A DNA stretch of 64,000 bases from Platerodrilus igneus. Its lineage: Eukaryota > Arthropoda > Insecta > Coleoptera > Lycidae. The position numbers were made by a program, and so were the translations under genes. This document shows positions 10,654-21,300 of this stretch, in pieces (within the stretch, counting starts at the first letter, position 1; each line of letters opens with the position of its first letter). The DNA lies in NCBI GenBank assembly GCA_036346225.1, contig JARFIW010000139.1, positions 1,178,001-1,242,000 on the forward strand, read 5' to 3'. Under the pieces are notes generated by a model. The model did no database searches. It had not been told where the DNA came from and worked only from the letters and a program-made list of their open reading frames with translations.

Positions 10654-12158
10654 CTATAATTAAAGGGTTAATTTAGGGGTAGGTTAAGTCATAGGAATCG
10701 TACAATAAACAAAAGAAACTCCCAAGTAACAAAAATACATAATTACAGATTAGAGGAGCAAATAGGTCATTATAAATATTATTAGTTGAGAGCACACTGT
10801 ATATAGCAGTACAAACGATTAAAACGCATATCCAAGAGTAGATACGAGCAAAGATAAGAATTTGAAAATGTAACGAAACGCAATGAAATTAAATCAGTGA
10901 AAAACCTGCATGAATTGGGTAGATAAATATTCAAAAAGTGGGTTAATAATATCATTTCAAACGCACGCAGAAATTATGCATTATTTAAAAACGTACGTGA
11001 TCTAAAAGTATCACATTTGTTTAAAAATTCAATTTATTAGGAAATAAACAAACACCAAATTTATTCCATTCAGATTAAAATAAGGCCAATAACAATAGTA
11101 CGTGATTTGTTGGACGAAGATTCCTGGGATTTCTGAATTAAATGTGAGGCATTATAATGAAGTACGTGACTTTCTTAGCATCACTTCATGCAATTGAACT
11201 AAACAATTAGTAAACTTACCCAAAATAACAAGAGATAAGACACTTGGTCTCGCCCTGCACGTGAGGTCAACGAATCACAAACAAAGGGGCCGATCCTATA
11301 AATATTATGACAATTGAATATTGAGTTAGTATACTCTAGAAACTGGGCAGTCAGTATACTTGAAAGTGCTAAATATTTACGTGAATAGTAAATTAAATTA
11401 AATTAAAAATTAAAGAGTGTGAAATTGTGCAAGCGAGCCGTACTTCTAAAGACGTAAGTAGATCAGATTTAGTGAAATTATACCATTTCTAATAATAAAT
11501 AAAACAGGGCTTTTAATTACCATCTTAATCACCACTCTTAATCACCACTTTTAACTACAATCTTAAATTGCAATCGACATAACGATCCTAATAAAGATTC
11601 CTGTTAATTACGATCTTAAATACAATTTTGGAAAAGAAACTTTGGAGAATGCTACCTGTTCAAGCAATTTGATAAAAGTGGTAAAATGAAAAACCTTTCA
11701 TTGGAATAATCTCACCAATAACAATTTGGATACTAATTTGTTTGGATATCGACTTCAATTCTGGGTAATGCAGAACACCTACTAAACCACTTCAGGTTAG
11801 ATATTTTGATTCGATTTATTTCTAAAAATATTTTTATCTCAATAATAATTCAAAGTGTAAGAGCCGACATATTGGGGTTTCTTGTATAAATTTATGAAAA
11901 GTAATAGACATCTTAAAACGTTTCAATAGGTCTCTAAATGTAATAAAAAGCTCGTTTTGCTGGCTTGATTTTCTAAGAATCTGACAGATATATATATATA
12001 ATTTAAAAGGAAAGAAGATATTTAAAAAGGTTATAAATATTTAATCATTATACTGTGTATTGTGGAGGTGCTCTGTTTGATTGAATCAGCTAGTCGAGGC
12101 AAGGAAAATTATAAATTAACATTTTTATAAGTGCTTGTTAACCCTAAATAAAATAGCA
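10653..12158. other. AT-rich stretch, possible distant copy of the TATA/(TA)n unit
   Basis: No gene is seen. Like the units at 19480 and 27122, it lies between two (TA)n arrays, the second preceded by CAGCAA. It has a GAGCACACTGTATATA block near 10790 resembling GAACACACTGTATAAA near 19525, and a CCTATAAATATT near 11295. Similarity is too weak to be sure. Confidence 0.3.
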
Positions 12159-12290
12159 CAGCATTTATATGTACGCCCAAGCCGTGGGGCGAATATTATA
12201 ACATTTATATGACAAACCCAACTGTGGGGCACGATTATCACAGCATTTATATGGTCTGCCCAAGTCGTGGGGATAAATATTAATATAACA
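12159..12290. repeat. Three tandem units of about 41 bp
   Basis: CATTTATATG recurs near 12162, 12202 and 12244, each followed by a CCCAAG/CCCAAC block and GTGGGG. Confidence 0.85.
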
Positions 12291-12319
12291 ACAAGGGGCT
12301 AACAGGTGTTAACACAGCA

Positions 12320-12342
12320 ATATATATATATATATATATATA
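12320..12342. repeat. (TA)n microsatellite
   Basis: Short TA array that directly borders the foldback element on its left. Confidence 0.95.
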
Positions 12343-12492
12343 AACAAAGACAAGTTATTTGCAGTCCGCAATAAGAAAATTGTATATAAAGTACGATGTA
12401 TCTGTAAACAAACTCTTATGAAAATAATAAGAGCCATTGACAAATACAAATCGGGCTGGTAGTTATATAGCCATTAACAAAACATTAGCTTT

Positions 12493-12587
12493 ATTACTTC
12501 ATAGGGGAGGAATCATCCACTGACCAATGGTTTCGGCTTGTTAGCCTCATCAGAGTGGAATAGTTCCCAAGAACCCTATGAAGTAAT
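12493..12587 (-). ncRNA. Extended hammerhead ribozyme, intact
   Basis: Read on the minus strand from 12587, the order is as follows. First come an outer helix strand ATTACTTCATAGGG, a loop with its own TTC/GAA hairpin, and helix I strand TCCACT. The core CTGATGA is at 12553-12547. Helix II is GGCT with loop AACA and AGCC, followed by GAAA. Helix III is CC-ATT-GG, giving the GTC cleavage triplet with C at 12522. Helix I then closes with AGTGGA, and after an internal loop comes the outer strand CCCTATGAAGTAAT. All invariant core positions are present. The internal loop between helix I and the outer helix is where natural hammerheads make their stabilising contact with loop II. The expected activity is self-cleavage of RNA after GTC. 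Confidence 0.85.
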
Positions 12588-13002
12588 CGAAGCTATTATA
12601 ATGATATAATTTCGAAACAATCACTGTACTATGGCAAACGTAAATAAAACCGCCATCAGGTGATAAAAACCAACACTACTAAAGTGTGGAAGTGCAGAAT
12701 TGAACCGAAACTACATAATAAATTTTATAAATGACTATAAAAGTACGTCTGGCCTTTGAGATTTGCGGAATGTTACAGCAAAATTTATTTGCAAACGTAA
12801 CAAACCTTCTCGTGGCGACACCCGGGTTCATGCCCTAAAGGCAATTCAAATGAACAAAGACAAGTTATTTGCAGTCCGCAATAAGAAAATTGTATATAAA
12901 GTAAGATGTATCTGTAAACAAACTCTTATGAAAATAATAAGAGCCATTGACAAATACAAATCGGGCTGGTAGTTATATAGCCATTAACAAAACATTAGCT
13001 TT

Positions 13003-13050
13003 ATTACTTCATAGGGGAGGAAACATCCACTGACCAATGGTTTCGGCTTG
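13003..13050 (-). ncRNA. Truncated hammerhead ribozyme (3' half)
   Basis: The second direct copy retains GCC-GAAA, the CC-ATT-GG helix III, the GTC triplet, AGTGGA and the outer strand. It breaks off inside helix II at 13050, where the inverted arm begins. The CTGATGA core is missing, so no activity is expected. Confidence 0.8.
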
Positions 13051-13324
13051 TCTTTGTTCATTTGAATTGCCTTTGGGGCATGAACCCGGGTGTCGCCACG
13101 AGAAGGTTTGTTACGTTTGCAAATAAATTTTGCTGTAACATTCCGCAAATCTCAAAGGCCAGACGTACTTTTATAGTCATTTATAAAATTTATTATGTAG
13201 TTTCGGTTCAATTCTGTACTTCCACACTTTAGTAGTGTTGGTGTTTTATCACCTGATGGCGGTTTTATTTACTTTTGCCATAGTACAGTGATTGTTTCGA
13301 AATTATATCATTATAATAGCTTCG

Positions 13325-13419
13325 ATTACTTCATAGGGTTCTTGGGAACTATTCCACTCTGATGAGGCTAACAAGCCGAAACCATTGGCCAGTGGATGTT
13401 TCCTCCCCTATGAAGTAAT
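13325..13419 (+). ncRNA. Extended hammerhead ribozyme with altered cleavage triplet
   Basis: This is the same structure as at 12493-12587 on the other strand. The outer helix is 13325-13338 with 13406-13419, helix I is TCCACT/AGTGGA, and CTGATGA is at 13359-13365. Helix II is GGCT-AACA-AGCC, followed by GAAA at 13378-13381. The residue that should be U before the cleavage nucleotide is C (GGCC instead of GGTC). This breaks the conserved A-U pair next to the scissile site and should abolish or strongly reduce cleavage. Confidence 0.8.
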
Positions 13420-13523
13420 AAAGCTAATGTTTTGTTAATGGTTATATAACTACCAGCCCGATTTGTATTTGTCAATGGCTCTTATTATTTTCATAAGAGT
13501 TTGTTTACAGATACATCTTACTT

Positions 13524-13525
<2 letters not shown>

Positions 13526-13567
<42 letters not shown>
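13526..13567. repeat. (TA)n microsatellite
   Basis: TA array between the foldback element and the mariner element. It supplies the TA target of the latter. Confidence 0.95.
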
Positions 13568-13570
<3 letters not shown>

Positions 13571-14015
13571 GGTGAATGGTATCGTTCGTGCAAAAATGAA
13601 CTGGGGGATAGTACACTTAATTTGCAACAAAAATTGTTAATATAACCACTGTCCTATCTCGATTGGTTTAGGAGATATGTTTTTTTAGTCTGTTTCTTAA
13701 TAACGCGACTTCTTGCAGTAAAAGTTAAATTTCTCGGCTTCTGCTGCAAATAACTAGATAAACAATCCGATTTTCATAAACTACCTTAAATTTCCCATAA
13801 AAAACAACTATTTCGATTTTTTTAATTTTAAAAGAAACATTTATTATAAAGCAGTAAAAGGTAAAAAATTACAAAGGAAATTTTTTTAACAAAGTTTAAA
13901 GTAAATTACAGCGAAATTATTTTATGTACAAATGAGCAAATGTCACAAAAACAACCTCACTTCATAAGGTTTTCAGCAGTGCGAAATAGTTTCTATTTGA
14001 TTTTTAATTTATCAA
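13568..14015. repeat. Left terminal inverted repeat of the mariner element
   Basis: Pairs with 15405-15847 along nearly its whole length; shared blocks include TTTACAGCAAGAAGTCGCGT (as complement) and the ATTTGCTCATTTGTACATAA complement. Immediately inside, 14040-14135 also matches 15330-15415, but in direct orientation. Confidence 0.85.
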
Positions 14016-14134
14016 GTATGGAAATATGGAAACAAATATTTGTTTCCAATTCGCATTAAAATTTGCCCACTGCCTTGATTATCTAATGATCCCACAAGGT
14101 TTTTCCGGTATTACGGAGGCAATAATTTGATAAA

Positions 14135-15196
14135 TTAAATTTTATTTGTATTGTTCAAAATGCCACCGCACCTGATACAGATTCTTGCACTTTTTCGCAT
14201 ACCTACCACGGTCACGCTCATAGATAGCTTCTCTCGTAAAAGTTGACAATCATTTTCGAGCCTTTGTCTCAAATTTTCCAAACTGACTACCTCCGTGCTG
14301 TATACGTATTCTTTTAAAAAGCCCCATACAAAGTAATCCATGGGATTCCAGTCAGGCAATCTTGCTGGCCACAGAATCGGCCCTCCTCTACCAATCCACC
14401 TTGCGTACTGTTCGTTTAAAAACTGGCGGACACCACGTGTGTAATGAGGAGGAGCCCCGTCATGTTGAAAATGATATCTCTACGAATTTCTAAGGGACAT
14501 CTTCCAACAATAGGGGTAGTTGATTTTGAAGAAAGTCCAAATACACTTCTCCATTGAGATTTCTTTCAAAAATATAGGGACCAATAAGGGTGTTTCCTAT
14601 CACAGCCGCCCACACATTTAGGCTGAATCTGCGTTGGAACGATTTCTGTCTTATCGCATGAGGGTTTTCATCGGCATAATAGTGGTAATTGTGGAGATTT
14701 AGAACGCCAGCGTGCGTAAAGAGGACTCATCAGACCACAGTATTTTGCGAAAGAAATGGCGCTCCTCAATATCCTGAGCTAATAACCAACGGCAAAACAT
14801 CAACCTTCGTTGGAAAGCTTCGCCTCCGTCTTCCAGAGCTTGAACAGGTGTAAAGTAAAAAGGACGAATATTATTCTTGTGCAGAACATCTACTACTTTC
14901 CATTGCGAAACTACAACCTCTCTTGCAATTTGAAGTGTAGAAGTTGTAGGGTCTTGTTCCACTCGATCCAAGACAAACTCGTCAATTTCTACGTCCAGAT
15001 CTTGCCCCCTTTCATTAGGTACTTGAAATGCTCCTCCATCAAGGAGCCATTGGTGCGTTCTTGCAAACACGTTGCAACTGGGAATCGGACGATTTGGGAA
15101 CCAACGTTGATATTCCTCCCGTGCTCTTGTAGCATTACCATTACAAAAACCATAAATGAAATGCATATCTGCATATTCTCTATAACGAGCAGGCAT
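14135..15196 (-). pseudogene. Tc1/mariner-type transposase, frame-broken
   Basis: The start is taken at the ATG at 15196 (MPARYREYAD) rather than the upstream ATG at 15259, because family members begin near this helix-turn-helix. Residues 1-60 form a DUF4817-like DNA-binding domain (ADMHFIYGFCNGNA, RWFPNRPIPSCNVFAR). The first catalytic aspartate is in WSDESS near 14725. The second is in QHDGAPPHY near 14470, in another frame. The third acidic position is the aspartate of NPMDYFVWG near 14340. Three frame changes separate the parts (near 14715, 14505 and 14480), each at a short T run one base shorter than the frame needs. The protein cuts and pastes the element at TA sites; whether the genomic copy is truly broken is open. 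Confidence 0.85.
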
Positions 15197-15404
15197 CTTA
15201 GATAGTAATTTAGTACGTATCAAAAATTTATACGAATACAACTGTCTAATCAGTGACAATGCTTCACACTGTCAATGTGACAGCTACATGCTATGGACGT
15301 ATCTGTGCTCTTAAAATTACTGTACATTTTTGTTTTCAATTCGCACTACCTTGATTATCTTATAATCGAACGAAGTTTTTCCGGCAATATGAAGGCAATA
15401 ATTT

Positions 15405-15847
15405 AATAAATTAAAAATCAAATAGAAAGTGTTTCGCACTGCTGGAAACCTTATGAAGAGAGGTTGTTTTTGTGACATTTGCTCATTTGTACATAAAATA
15501 ATTTCGCTGTAATATTACTTTAAACTTTGTTAAAAATTTCCTTTGTAATTTTTACCTTTTAATGCTTTATAATAAATGTTTCTTTTAAAATTAAAAATCG
15601 AAATAGTTGTTTTTATAGGAAATTTAATGTAGTTTATGAAAATCGGATTGTTTATCTAGTTATTGGAATCAGAAGCGGAGAAATTTAACTTTTACAGCAA
15701 GAAGTCGCGTTATTAAGAAACAGACTAAAAAAAACCATATCTCCTAAACCAATCGATATAGGACAGGGGTCATATTAACAATTTTTGTTGCAAATTAAGT
15801 GTACTATCTCCCAGTTCATTTTTGCACGAACGATACCATTCACCCTG
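15405..15847. repeat. Right terminal inverted repeat of the mariner element
   Basis: Inverted complement of 13568-14015 with scattered substitutions and small indels. Confidence 0.85.
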
Positions 15848-15849
15848 TA

Positions 15850-17171
15850 TATATATAATAAACACGTGGCGTGGTCTGCGTCTCACGTTTATATAGCATA
15901 AAAGGAGCGTGACAATCAATTCTAAAAACTTACTCTTTCATAATCAAAGCATTCAGACCAAGTTTATAGCTATATCAATATACATATTAGGGTGCAATCC
16001 ACAAAGTTCTCCTCGTTTAGCCATGATCGACAAAAGATACAAATCGTGCCTGATTATATACTTTAACTAACATTTTCAATAATTTATAAAATTTCTGTCA
16101 CATTTATTAAGATTGAATTAAGTTCCATAGTTTATCGATTTAACGACGGACAAAAGATTAATTTAAAAAGTGGTAGAAAAAATAGTAAGTAGGTTTCCTC
16201 TATGCGAAATGCATATGAAGGTTTCTAGTGTAATTATTAAAATCAAATTGGCTAAATACACTTGACGTTTATGCCAAAATAAAAAACAGAGAAGTAGATT
16301 TAACATAGATTTATGTCACAGCCAACTGAGAAACATACTTTGTTCACGACTCGTTATCAATAATTAAGAGTGCAAACTACATACTAATATATTGTCAAAT
16401 CACATAATTCAATAAGCGCACAAATGAACGTTAAATTCAATTCAATAAATTCTTAACAATATTTAGGGTTTCCAGTGTAGTGAGTAAAGTGCGTTAAAGA
16501 TTTGAAAAGTAATTAAGCTCGCTTTAAAGGCAATCAATTCAATTATGTAGCAATGCCTCAAAGGCTTTGCTATGTTATAATCTTATATTATAGAAACATT
16601 TTCGTTGATATCATTCTAGAGAAATTAAGATAGGAGTCTAAAGAAAAATCGTAGTTCAGCTATAAATTAATTTTTGTTTTATATTTATTTTTCTAACTCA
16701 CGAATCCAATGTAATATTTAAAAATTTAAATTCCTGTAATGAATTACAAGTTAAATTTCTAAAGAATTGGCGAAAAAGTATGTCAAGTATATACAGTTGA
16801 TATAATTGAAAATTCTCGTAAGATACGTTGAAATCAAAATGACATAAACCACAGGTAAATGGTTTCGGTGCTAGTCCTGCCTGATCTCCCGTTTTTATTA
16901 AAACTTTCAGTATAGCAAGAAAAAAGTTGAGATTCGTATTTTTGTAATATAATTAGTAGGGTTCTCAAGTGGGGATGGACAATAATTTCCGTAAAAGTAA
17001 TATTTGGCTATGACTAATAGATGCACGGTTTGTTCATTTTTACCAATCGATATAAAAATAAGAGGATACTTATGCATGCTGGATATCTGAAATTACAGAC
17101 CTATTAACGAAAACTAGCTACAAATTGAAACCATTTTCTCGCATGTACAAATGTGTGTAATTCACCACATC
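15850..17171. other. AT-rich stretch, nothing recognised
   Basis: No convincing frame, RNA or repeat apart from a short TA run at the left edge. Confidence 0.45.
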
Positions 17172-17600
17172 AGGACAGGTTGATTATTCACTCGATTTAG
17201 GTGAACGTTTTATTGCCCTATGATAAGTTGGAAGGGTGTGAATTTTGTTCTCATTTTACATACCGTAAAATACACTTCCTTTCTAAAACTAGATTTGAGG
17301 GGTAAATACAGCAGGAACATAGCAACTGAAATGCCAGAAAATTAAATTAGTATTTGACCTACTTTCTTGTCATCGACCGCAACTTTTAGAAAAGGGAATT
17401 TTCACCAATTATAGTTTTGATATTGATTTCTCATGCATTTTACCATTTCGCCACTCTTGTGCAATTGATTAAATAAATGTATTCGTTGTTTTAAGAGATG
17501 TAATGCAAATTCCATAATACGTTTCCAACATCAAATTTCTTGTCACAATACTTGCAAACAACTTCAGTTCTGTGGGAATTATGTTCACGTCTGAAACATA
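17172..17600 (+). repeat. Dispersed repeat, copy 2
   Basis: Same-orientation counterpart of 3926-4330. It is followed about 150 bp later by a (TA)n array. Confidence 0.6.
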
Positions 17601-17752
17601 TGAAATGTTAGCAAGAAACTTCAGAAATGTTGCTTCTATCGCTACTTAGGTACTAATGGCAAAGTAGAATATTGCGTTGCGATATCTCTTCTAGATAAGA
17701 GAATGACATTAATTCAACATTGTATTTCCTGTTCTCACAAGGGTCGATAATC

Positions 17753-17754
<2 letters not shown>

Positions 17755-17796
<42 letters not shown>

Positions 17797-17818
17797 TTAT
17801 GCTCACCCCCCCCCCCCT
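17755..17818. repeat. (TA)n plus C-run low-complexity tract
   Basis: About 19 TA units, then TTCTTATGCTCA and a run of about 11-13 C. Confidence 0.95.
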
Positions 17819-19433
17819 TTATATGATATTTACTTTAACTATGGTTTATTTATTTACAATTTTTATATACTCGACAGTGTGAAACTTTTGACTCTTATAT
17901 TTTGTGCTTTAACTAAGTTTGGTTGGTCTACAAAACAAAACTATATCAATATGCCTCGACTATTGAAACTCGCCTTCTCAGGGTACCCACACCTACCTAC
18001 CGTGGGTTCAGTGATAGGTAGATGGTCACTACACCAACCAAACTGCACTACCTTTATTTTAGTACTTGTAACCTTATATTCGTATATGCCAAATTTTTAA
18101 TAAGCAGATCCACGTAGCCTTGTGCCAAATCAATTACTCTTACCAAATTGACTTTGACGTATCAAAAACACAGTACTCACCCGATTTACGCGTCGCTGTA
18201 GGCCTCTCTGAACTCTGGCTCAAAATCTAAATCACCGGATGGGTCTTCACACTGCGTTGCACTATCGCTATGGCTCCTCTGCTTTCCAGACACTAGGTTT
18301 TGCTATGCTTAATTTTGATATTCTCCCAAATCTATAAATAATGACCTACTTTAGAATTTTGAATACCTTGCAATTTTACTTCCCCCGCGCTAATTTTCCT
18401 ATAATTATGCCTTCTTTCCGTATAATACTCCTGCTAATCCAACGCTATCCTTTCTTTAATCTGCTCGTTCCAATTCTATGCTCCTTTCTAGTTTCCACTC
18501 AATACCAATCTATCCGCAATGCACTATCCAAATCACTCCAAGTAGTTTCTCTTTCAGTCTAATAAATCCAATCCAATTCCTTTCTGCCTTAATCCAACTC
18601 GTTCCAAACATCCAATATTAATTCCGCCTGTTTCAATGTCGCTCCAATCCACTCTTACAACCTTCCACCCGTCTTTACTATTATTATTATTACACTCACT
18701 TATCTATACTCTTCTTTGTTTCAATTAAAGACTTGAACTTTTCAAAATAATTTATTTACTCTTTTTAATATTCAAATTAGCGCAGTATACAAAAAAACAC
18801 GTCTTGTTACAAAAATATTTTAATCGAACTCCGTTATTTATGTTTACCTAGGTGATACCACCTTTTAAATTATGCCTACTCTTTATACATTTTTCAAATC
18901 CCCCATCCAATTAAATCGTCCCAACTAGTTTGTGTCACTAATACCTATAATTCATCTTTTACACTTTACAATTTTATATTTAAATGTTCAATCATTGGTT
19001 AATATGACCGCGTCTTCCTTCAATCAGCTTTGACAATATTTTCACTTATAATTTTGATACTACAAGTTTGTCCAAAGGTTGATTCTACTAAATAAGTGCC
19101 GAAATGTTTCACATATAAACCTGGTTCTGTGTGGTGAATAGTGGAACTTCTACAGACGCATCCGGTTTTTCGATCAGCAAATGTACATTCTTTGGCTTAT
19201 TAACGTACAGCTTAGTATAAATCCTTGAATACTGTGCTTTCTCACGTTATCAAGTCATTGTTTTACGTCTTGGCACTTCTACTTTGACTAATATACTTCA
19301 AATACTTTACCATTTGTAAAGTACGGCAAACGCAAAATTTTCAATTACGTGATCTGATATTTGGCTTTATTTGGCATATACACAACTTTCAAACAAAATA
19401 ATCTTTATACCCTTTTAGCTATCACTAACACTT

Positions 19434-19435
<2 letters not shown>
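17819..19435. other. Mostly pyrimidine-rich, no recognised gene
   Basis: 18340-18720 is strongly C/T-rich with recurring CCAATCC-like words. A short minus-strand frame at 18299-18186 (38 codons, no ATG) encodes an acidic peptide including DLDFEPEFREAYSDA and is more GC-rich than its surroundings. It may be a remnant exon of a transposase or host gene. Nothing firmer can be said. Confidence 0.35.

Positions 19436-19479
<44 letters not shown>
19436..19479. repeat. (TA)n microsatellite
   Basis: About 21 TA units at the left boundary of the first TATA/PBS-like unit. Confidence 0.95.
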
Positions 19480-19484
<5 letters not shown>

Positions 19485-20301
19485 GTTTTAAAAGATCAAA
19501 AATAAAATAAAGGAAACAATTTCAGAACACACTGTATAAATGTAACAATCAGAAATTACGTGCGAAATTTATATTAGTTAATTCATTTTTAAGTATCAGG
19601 TATTAACGAAATTTTATAAATAATTAATGAAATTTAAATAGGTTTGCAAAGAAATTAAATGGTAGAAGCCAATGCCATTAATTTATTAATTAATTTGAAT
19701 TTAATTGAACGATTATTGATGTATAATTTGCATAGAAGCGTGTAAAAACCCAATGATACCAAGATGAAACGCGTTGCTATCTGACAAATATATCAGTGGG
19801 GTAGAAATACGACGAACTCTAAATCGTGGAAGTGTTATTTAAAATGTTACGATTGAACACCTGCGTTATTTTCTAAATGTCAAGTTCTATTTAATTTGCA
19901 AATAACGAACAAATTATTCTAAGGATTGTTCAAGCGGTCGGATGTTTTAGCATGAAATGCTAACGAGAAAGTCCACGTGTAGTGGACAGCGCACAAACAA
20001 GGATATTGATTTTCTACCACTCAAAGCAAGGTTAGAAGGAGACATAGAAAACGTATAAGCACGAGACCACAATAGTATAGGAGGGATTTGTGAAACGTCA
20101 TTAGAGCTGCGATTGGTTGATATGTTTAGTTTGACTTGATATGAATACGATGATAGTGTAGCGTAATATTCTTGAAATATTATAACGAGGTACTGAAATG
20201 CGCGGATTTGAAAATGGGGTTGAGTGCAAAATTGTGAGAATGTGTTGTTGTGAGCAGGGGATTTCGGATAACTATGGCCAGGAGAGGTTACATTGGAAAG
20301 A

Positions 20302-20308
20302 TATAAAT
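20302..20308 (+). promoter_or_regulatory. TATA box in LTR-like unit 1
   Basis: TATAAAT, at the position of TATATAAA at 28097-28104 in copy 2 and of the minus-strand TATATAAATA at 23314-23305 in copy 3. Conservation in three diverged copies supports a core promoter. Confidence 0.5.
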
Positions 20309-20894
20309 AGTTTAGGAGAATATTTTTAAAACCCTTATTATTTCGATCGTCCCAAAAGCACGTATGAAAGTCAACACAAGTTGTAAGTATTACAAGATCA
20401 TTTAAATTGTTTTGCTTAGTGGTAGCCTCTTAATTAAATTAGTACGCGGTTAGTGTGCCGAGAGTAAAAATTTTTATTGAGGTATCACCTATAATTTTTT
20501 TATCAACTCGTGTCGGGACATTAAGTAACGTAGCTTACTGTGAAAAAAGTATAATTGAAATGAAATTTGGAATTTGGTTACACCGAGAAGGCGGCGTTTG
20601 CAGATCAACATGGATAGAGTTCGTTTAGTAATAGCGAGAAACGACCTGCAGACCAGATAGAAAAATACATGGCATCATCTACAAGAGCGGAGATCTTCCA
20701 CAATTTCCAGGTAACGATTTAAAATTGTGATTCCTATAAACTGTAAATATTGGGGTGGCGTATGAGAGTGTTATTCCAGGTAGTGTGAATTATTTGCATA
20801 TTGAACAGAATATGTGTAATAATCTATAGGAACACTGTGGCACGATTTAAATAAAATTAAATAAAAACCCTTAACCACAAAAAATATTTAAATT

Positions 20895-20937
20895 ACTATA
20901 TACGTATTTCGACCACTAGGTGGTCGTCATCAGTAGG
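20895..20937 (-). ncRNA. Hammerhead-like motif, left arm
   Basis: Minus strand: CTA, CTGATGA, one extra C, helix II GACCAC with loop CTA and GTGGTC, then GAAA and the palindrome TACGTA followed by TA and TAG. Helix I is only 3 bp (CTA/TAG), and helix III would form only between two molecules, as proposed for hammerheads with tiny helix III in Penelope-like elements. The extra base after the core makes activity uncertain. Confidence 0.4.
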
Positions 20938-21256
20938 AAAAAAAAAAAAACTATAATTTACTATATTGTTGCTTTAAACACTATCGAGGATATTCTCCTG
21001 TTTAAGACTCTTAAACACCGATAAAGGGCCAATAGAGTCATCTGCTTTGCTTTCCCTATTGGTCAACAACCAATGAGAACGCAAGATTAAACTGGTTCCG
21101 CTTCAGTAGATTTAGAATTAGTATAAATTAGGTAGATTTAAGTTATAATGTCACAATTCACTTGTTTGTTGTTGAGAACACCAGCCTGCGGGTGAGGAGA
21201 ATATCCTCGATAGTGTTTAAAGCAACAATATAGTAAATTATAGTTTTTTTTTTTTT

Positions 21257-21300
21257 CCCTACTGATGATGACCACATAGTGGTCGAAATACGTATATAGT
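21257..21300 (+). ncRNA. Hammerhead-like motif, right arm
   Basis: Same motif on the plus strand: CTGATGA at 21262-21268, an extra T, helix II GACCAC-ATA-GTGGTC, GAAA, TACGTA. Helix II pairing is unchanged between arms while its loop and the extra base differ. Confidence 0.4.

Larger units (their letters stand above)
12343..13525. mobile_element. Foldback element with hammerhead ribozymes (retrozyme-like or Penelope-like)
   Basis: Three copies of one sequence are present. The first runs 12351-12860. A second, in the same orientation, starts at 12861 (period 510 bp) and stops at 13050. The third, 13051-13525, is the inverted complement of 12382-12860, so arms of about 475 bp flank a 190-bp spacer. 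The arms differ at only a few positions. Each full copy carries an extended hammerhead ribozyme; the ribozyme sense strand is minus in the left copies and plus in the right arm. The 69-codon frame at 12763-12972 has no motif. (TA)n arrays border both sides. Hammerhead ribozymes in dispersed repeats without RT are known from retrozymes and from terminal repeats of Penelope-like elements; which applies here is inference. Confidence 0.8.
13568..15847 (-). mobile_element. Tc1/mariner-superfamily transposon with long TIRs
   Basis: The element begins CAGGGTGAATGGTATCG at 13568 and ends with its inverted complement at 15847. A TA dinucleotide lies immediately outside both ends (13566-13567 and 15848-15849), the target duplication of this superfamily. 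It is 2280 bp long and encodes a transposase on the minus strand (14135-15196). The terminal inverted repeats reach about 450 bp, far longer than the classic 20-30 bp of many mariner elements. The first 49 bp of the two ends differ at one position, which suggests a fairly recent copy. Confidence 0.9.

Noticed and set aside
12763..12972. 69-codon frame as a gene of the ribozyme element
   Set aside because: It crosses the joint of two monomer copies, and no protein motif is present.
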